The translations under genes were made by a program, and so were the position numbers. The notes beneath the pieces were generated by a model. That model ran no database searches. It was not told the origin of the DNA and worked only from the letters and a program-made list of their open reading frames with translations. Below, piece after piece: positions 58,604 through 64,000 of a DNA stretch of 64,000 bases. Within the stretch, counting starts at the first letter, position 1, and each line of letters begins with the position of its first letter. The DNA is from Datisca glomerata (taxonomy: Eukaryota > Streptophyta > Magnoliopsida > Cucurbitales > Datiscaceae): contig QANY01004802.1 in the NCBI GenBank assembly GCA_003255025.1, positions 930,372 through 994,371 of the forward strand. Reading direction: 5' to 3'.

Positions 58604-60565
58604 TGCAGATACCGTATTTTATGCGGTCTAATACATTAAATATACATACTTTATATTTTGGCTCATATAATAATCCAAGACTATATGTATAATTCATATA
58701 ATAATCCAAGACTATATGTATAATTTGAAAACTAATCCAATATTAAAATAAGAAAAGTGGTCCAAGGACTAAAAAGTAAAAATTGAAAAAAAGACTAAAA
58801 ATAAAAAAGGTAAACCATAATTTTGCCTATAAATAGGGATGGGGTCTTCACTTGAGAGGGGGGTCTCTTTGGAGTGGAGAAAAGGAAGCCATATTTTTAG
58901 AGTGAGAGAGGGGTTGGAGTGAGAAAAAGATGTGATTTTAGAGAGAAGAAGAGGTTCTAAACTTCTATTATTTTCATCTTCTTCCATTCTTTTTCTTAAG
59001 GTAGCTTAAAAGTTTTGTACATTTGCTGAGAACATATTTTATTCATCTCTCTTCGTCATATTCATGTAGTTGATATCTTCTGTATTTTCTTTTCTTTTCA
59101 CACATAAGTTGATTGTTCATTCTTTATCATTTCTCCTACTTTAAATCTTATTCTTTTAATTTCATGCATTGATGATTTCTTTACAAGTTGGATGATGAGA
59201 TATCTTTGTCATCAACTCAATTAATGATGATGATGATAAAGCTTTTGAGGGGTGAAAAAATTTACCCAATGTGAATTAAACTTTTACTGGGTTGAAAGTG
59301 TACATTTGATGCAAAGATCTCCTAGGATAATTTCTCACACATAACAATGCATAAAATAAAAAGTAAAACCTCTATACAAGATTAAGCAAATATCTAAGTT
59401 TTGAAATTTTCAATTTCCCTACAAGTTTTTTTTTTTTAAATATTATGTTCATCATTTTTGTGACATTTGTTTGAACTAATTATCATTCATGATTATCCCA
59501 TTTACTATTGATAAGCAATGACTAATGAGGGAATGAAAAAAAATGGTAATTAGTAGACTAGGTAGTCAAAATAAAAATGGACATATTAATGTTAAAAAAA
59601 TCTATTATTTTTCGTCACTTTTCTTTCAATTTTTTTATCATTTATTTATTTATTTAATATTATTATTATTACTATTATTATTATATCATAATATATTATA
59701 TTAAAAAAAATTATATCCTTTGCATTGCAACAGAGGAGACTTTCCTCTGTTGCAGCTGCAATGACCATGGCTTGTTTATATATATTGTTTTTTTTGTTTT
59801 TTTTTTTAATTTCTTTTTATTTATTTTTCTTTCATTTACTACATAGTTTTGTTTTTACTTTATGCTTGCATGAATTAGTTTTTATGCATGTTTTATATAA
59901 TCTCAACATTTTATGTTTTTTATAATTTGACCTCTTATAACTTTATCTCTATTCTTTTACTTCCCTTTTGTTGTAATTATTAACATTTATTTTCTTTACA
60001 TGTCTATTTATTTAGCATTCTTATATCGTCATGCTTATAACGTGATTCTTGCATTATTCTGTCATTACTAGAGACATTGTTCATGTATATGTGGATTATT
60101 ATTTTTACAATTAGATTTAAATTTTGTTACTTCCACTATTTAATTTTCACTAAACAAAAGCCGACGATGAACTTTGAGATTTTCGGGATACCAAACTTCT
60201 CGAACTCCTGATGTGAGGAGTTATACTTGGGATACCTAGAATAACTCTAATAATGTTTTGATTTAAAAGATATAAGAACACAAAAAATAATTTTTCAATG
60301 GTCTTTGAACCACCCATTAAAGGTAATTTATTTTGTTCATTATTATGATGCAAAATGCACCAAATGGGACATTGAAAAATGAATTTCTTTAACATTTGCC
60401 TTAAAATAAAAAATTGGACAACATTTGATTAAATTTGGTAACCAATTTTATATGGGTGTTGTGGGGTGATAATACATTCCCCACACACAAATGGCTCTCG
60501 AACCAACTTTGAGTTTTCGTAGATCAAAATTTTCATCTTAAAATTGGGTGACCAATCACACCCAA
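58604..60565 (+). repeat. LTR-like block of about 2 kb
   Basis: Starts TGCAGATACCG after a polypurine tract, has a TATA box TATAAATA at 58828-58835 followed by CT/GA-rich leader sequence (GAGAGGGGGGTCTC), long T-rich stretches, and is followed by a primer-binding-like TGGCGACTCC at 60577. A 31-bp direct duplication lies at 58663-58724. No second copy is in the window, so this rests on motifs alone. Confidence 0.45.
59727..59753. repeat. perfect 11-bp inverted repeat
   Basis: GCAACAGAGGA, five-base loop, TCCTCTGTTGC. Outer arms CATTGCA/TGCAATG (59723-59763) extend it imperfectly. Confidence 0.9.
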
Positions 60566-60576
60566 AAAATGATTGT

Positions 60577-60586
60577 TGGCGACTCC
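60577..60586 (+). other. primer-binding-site-like TGGCGACTCC
   Basis: Matches the start of the tRNA-Arg-type site (TGGCGACTCC) used by some Tat/Ogre-type elements. It is followed by a leader with GCCGCTCCGCGTCGCGTGCA. Confidence 0.5.
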
Positions 60587-61435
60587 AAATTTATTTCTCC
60601 TGCAAAAATGAATTTTTTTAATCGCCGCTCCGCGTCGCGTGCACGTTGCGACAGTTGTGTTTAAGCCATAATAGATGAAGTCTGAAGTCTGCAGTTGCAC
60701 CCATTGACACGTACGCAGTTTAAGGCCATAATTTAATCCACCTTCTCTTTGGGTATAAAAACACCCATCTTCAATTAAATGTTGGATAAGAGGATCCCTG
60801 GATCATTTTCACTATTAATTTCTTTAGCCAAGATAGTAGTGATTTGGACTATAGTCTATAGAGTTTGCTTTGTGTTTCAAATGGGAGTGATTCAACTTTC
60901 CTTGGTATCATGTTTTTACGTTTTAAGTTCTGTTTTGGGTTGTATCTATTGGAAATCGCAAACGAATAGTTTCTTCCATGGGTTTTTTCACGTTTATTCA
61001 CTAACAGTAGGTAATATGTATACTCAGTGATCCGTGAAGCTCCGACCAACAGCCTTAGCGGCCCACTTGCACTCAGACTTTGCACTCAGATTTGTTTATC
61101 TTGTTGAAGAAGGTGAATGATAGCTCACACTTGATAAAGTGTAAGCTATTAGAGTGGCTTGAATAGGGGAAATTGTTGTTGAAGGATGTTGGTCTTAGAG
61201 TGAACCGAATGCCTTTGTTCTTCATATTCCAATTTATCGTTGATGCAATGAGAGTTTGGGTGCACGTTTGAAAGTAGTTTTGAGTATATTTATGAAGGTC
61301 TACGACATCGAATAAGCTTTGAGAAGTGCATGGCCTACCAAAATTATCATAATTGGGTAAGTTGTAAGCATAATGAATATTAGTTCAAATGATTTCATTA
61401 TTATATTTATTTTGTGGTTGCTAAGTACTTATTTA
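60587..61435 (+). other. spacer with a strong TATA box at 60754
   Basis: GGGTATAAAAACACCC (TATA at 60754-60760) is a good core promoter. The open frame of 83 codons at 60779-61030 starts only about 20 bases later, upstream of or at the expected transcription start, so its first ATG is unlikely to be used; the next one (60881) gives only 50 codons. No family features. Confidence 0.3.
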
Positions 61436-61800
61436 TCTAATAGCTTGAAGTGAATCATTGGATAGTTTATTTACGTAGAGACATTAATTGTTGCTAGTTC
61501 ATTGTGTCTTTGTTCTTTAATTTTATTGGAGAGAATTAGCCCCTTCCCCCAAACTTTTTAAGTATTATGAAAGCAATTCCCCACTCAAACTTGTTATTTT
61601 TTAAAAGAATTAGCCTCTGATTTGTTTAAAAATTTCATCATGATACTAACGGTGGGTTTTGTATATGTCTCATAGCTTGATTTATTGAATGAAATCTTTG
61701 GATAGTTTATTATTTTGCAAATTGATTGTGTCAGTGAATATGGTTAGCCCCGTACCCCCAAACTTGTAAGTATTAAGAAAGGACACCACATTCCTCGCCT
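61436..61800 (+). repeat. imperfect tandem duplication of about 225 bp
   Basis: Blocks AATAGCTTGAAGTGAATCAT/GATAGTTTATT, then TTAGCCCCTTCCCCCAAACTT and AAGTATTATGAAAG at 61436-61575 recur at about 61672-61785 with substitutions. Confidence 0.6.
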
Positions 61801-62059
61801 AAGACTTATAATAAATATTGTAAAAATACATTTTTGACCTCTATATTTTGGGTGAGACATTCTGTACAGCTTCGGTAAAAATAGTTTAAGCATTGTTTGT
61901 CGAAGATAGTACAGAGGACTCAACAATACTAATTTGGTATTATTATACTAAGTTTGGCTAAAAAAATACAATATTAACTAATACGGAGTGACTTAATAGT
62001 AGCATCAAGATCAGATTAATTAATCTCCTACTAAGAGGACGTGACAAATGAGAAAAGCT

Positions 62060-62377
62060 TCAGACCTTCGAGCTCACACCCGCAAGGGTCACCCACTGCA
62101 TGACATCGAGGAGTGCATCCGAGACCATCAGAAATCAACCCAGCTCCATTGCCGCCGGTGAGTCCTTCTTCTTCTCTTCTCTTCTATTGCTTCTATGTTT
62201 CTATTTCTTCTTCTTCTCCTCCTCCTCTTCTCTGATTTAGGCATTTCTATCTTAAACTTCTGAAAATCTTTGAATCTCTGAAATTTTAAAACTCTGAAAC
62301 TCTAGGTTTCTTTCCTTTGAAATCAAAGTTTGTTCAGTTGCTGGTGTTTCTTTAGCTGTTGCCATCATGTCTCCGAG
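62060..62377 (+). CDS. possible 5' end of a host gene (leader exon and first coding exon)
   Basis: A GC-richer exon-like stretch ends GCCGCCG at 62157 and is followed by GTGAGTCC, a strong donor, then a T/C-rich intron with acceptor CAG at 62335-62337. The next exon (62338-62377) contains ATCATGTCTCCGAG followed by GTATGG, another donor, so it would start a protein with M-S-P and split the fourth codon. A noncoding first exon with an intron before the start codon is common in plant housekeeping genes. Later exons were not recognised up to 64000; the gene is unidentified and may be broken. Confidence 0.3.
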
Positions 62378-64000
62378 GTATGGTTTTCTATTTCGTTTTA
62401 TCTTTTTTCTTTCGTTTTCTTTTGGTATATTGCGTTTTATTTTTTTGGTAATGATGAAAAATATCCATTAATTTTCACTTACCTTCTCTTAGTTTTGACA
62501 AATTTTTTAATTAGTCATTGAACTGTAACTTTGAGAAATTAACAAAAAAACAAAGAAATTTCCTACATCACTTTTAATCTTTTAAAAGATTATGAATACT
62601 TTTCAATTATTTAAAAGATATCCATATTTTTCACAAAGATATGAATACTTTTCAATTATTTAAGTCTCTATACTTTCCAACGGTCCCGATCTAATTACAC
62701 GTAGAAAAGATCTTATTATGTGTAATAAAGAAAAAAACATTTTTAATAAAATATATCTTGACAAAAATATATCTTGACAAAAATATATCTTGATAATCTA
62801 TATTTAATCTAGAACTTCAACTATCCATATTGTCCTTTCTTTGGAAAAGGCCGATAATCCACATCCACGTGAAGAACTAAAGCAAACTAACCCATCTTCT
62901 TTTTTTTTTTTCTGTTTTCCCATCTATTTCATTTTTAAAATCATTAACATCTCTCTAAGACTCTCTTCATAATATGATTATCTACTGCTTAAATACTAAA
63001 TTACTTATAAATTTTACTGTACGGGAATTAACACTCTAGCCGATTACACGGGCAAAATTTAACAACCAATCATGAGAATGTATCTGGATTGTTTACGTGG
63101 ATAGAAAGAATAGAAAAAACTTATCTAATGAATGAAGATCGATGGATGCAATTTTTTTTACAAAGATTTCATTCATGTTAAAAAAGAGTACATATTTATA
63201 TTAAAAAAATATAGATCTATTAACAAAAATAAATCAAATCTCAAAAATTTAACAAAAAACCTTAACAAGTAAAATACATAAATCAGCTACAATAATAAAA
63301 AAAAACTACTAAACGAACATGGAGAATAACTTAGAGTTTCATCTTGACTAGTTTTAAGTACATCTGCCACTCAAAAAGGCATGCATGACTGAAATCGGTT
63401 GAAATATGTTGTCAATGATCCAATGAAGAATCTATCACAATCAATCACTATAACTTGTAGATTTGTGCTAGATCTATTGAAGACCGTCATAAACGAATGC
63501 TACTGAAAGAAAACTCTATATCTAGATCTAGTGGAGAAAAAGTTATCATAAATCTAGATTTAGGTGGAGGATAAACCACCATCAATCTAGATCTAGATGG
63601 AGAAAAATCTTTATTATGAGAATAGAAGAAAAAAAAATTAGAATGACAGAAAAAAAAATTTCACAAAAAAAGTGATTTGAGATCTCATTCTCCAATAAAG
63701 AATGAAAGTGATAAATGAATAAATCAGAAAATAAAAATTCATCCATGGATGCAATTCACTTAAGATAAAACGGTCAGAGTTGATACCGTGGTCTAAAACC
63801 ACAATCACAAGCTATCCCTTATCCCATATTTTTATGTTGTAAACTATGATATAGAGAATCTGATGATTTAACGATTTTATACTCTCAATTCTAGCTATTA
63901 AATGGAGACTCAGTCACTCAGGTAACTTCAAAAGGCAAATTGACGTCTTTACACCCTTCAATACTTTCTCATCCTTGCAATTATTTACAATTCATGTTTG
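62378..64000. other. AT-rich sequence with short repeats
   Basis: Contains a 16-bp unit AAAAATATATCTTGAC repeated three times (62748-62794) and imperfect repeats of ATCTAGATCTAG.TGGAGAAAAA (63515-63605). No coding exon recognised. Confidence 0.45.

Noticed and set aside
60779..61030. 83-codon hydrophobic frame as a small membrane protein gene
   Set aside because: The first ATG lies about 20 bases after the TATA box, before the expected transcript start, and no family or domain is recognisable.
1..64000. tRNA, rRNA or organelle insertions
   Set aside because: No cloverleaf with A/B boxes, no rRNA blocks and no plastid or mitochondrial genes were noticed by eye on either strand; a covariance-model scan could still find one.

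Overview
The window is AT-rich plant nuclear DNA, most likely from a eudicot. The evidence is a PLS-class pentatricopeptide repeat (PPR) gene end, a snakin/GASA gene with a GT-AG intron, plant-type LTR retrotransposons (Ty3/gypsy Athila-like and Tat-like, Ty1/copia), two CACTA (TNP2-type) DNA transposons and short non-autonomous Helitrons. Only two host genes are supported well: the 3' end of the PPR gene (2-376) and a complete-looking two-exon Snakin-1-like gene (34644-35302). Almost everything else is transposon debris with stop codons, frameshifts and deletions. This is a gene-poor, repeat-rich accessory region.

Layout. 2-376: PPR C-terminus. 935-1658: Helitron A. About 5285-9625: 5'-truncated Ty3/gypsy element (+ strand, gag tail to integrase, then a 3' LTR). 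About 9630-13812: CACTA-1 on the minus strand. 13877-13945: a possible stub of a host coding exon. 13946-17379: CACTA-2 on the plus strand, head-to-head with CACTA-1. 17380-19529 and 27739-29340: a Ty1/copia element split by an Athila-like gypsy element (minus strand, 19531-27738) whose left LTR is truncated. About 29800-30480: a copia-like leader remnant. 32660-33577: Helitron B (minus). 34644-35302: snakin gene. 35811-37090: two adjacent minisatellites with unrelated units of 21 bp and about 20 bp. 37850-39022: weak exon-like traces on the minus strand. About 39719-50469: a nearly full-length but decayed Tat-lineage gypsy element with two RNase H domains, an eight-copy 59-bp array behind pol, and a decayed antisense reading frame. 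50941-54700: copia fragments in scrambled orientation. 55693-56608: Helitron C, a sister of B. 57738-58467: a ten-copy array of about 73 bp with two alternating subtypes, followed by a polypurine tract, an LTR-like block of about 2 kb and a primer-binding-like site (60577). 62060-62377: the possible 5' end of another host gene.

Functionally, the snakin gene encodes a secreted 12-cysteine antimicrobial/hormone-responsive peptide, and the PPR protein would act in organelle RNA processing. They do not form a pathway. The mobile elements interact mainly by nesting and breaking one another. The most informative points are the abnormal copia/Athila junction (a duplicated flank of about 187 bp plus a 27-bp templated repeat), the head-to-head CACTA pair around a possible broken gene, the Helitron family with defined ends, and the retroelement-associated tandem arrays. 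No plausible intact novel molecular system was found. All percentages and alignments are by eye.
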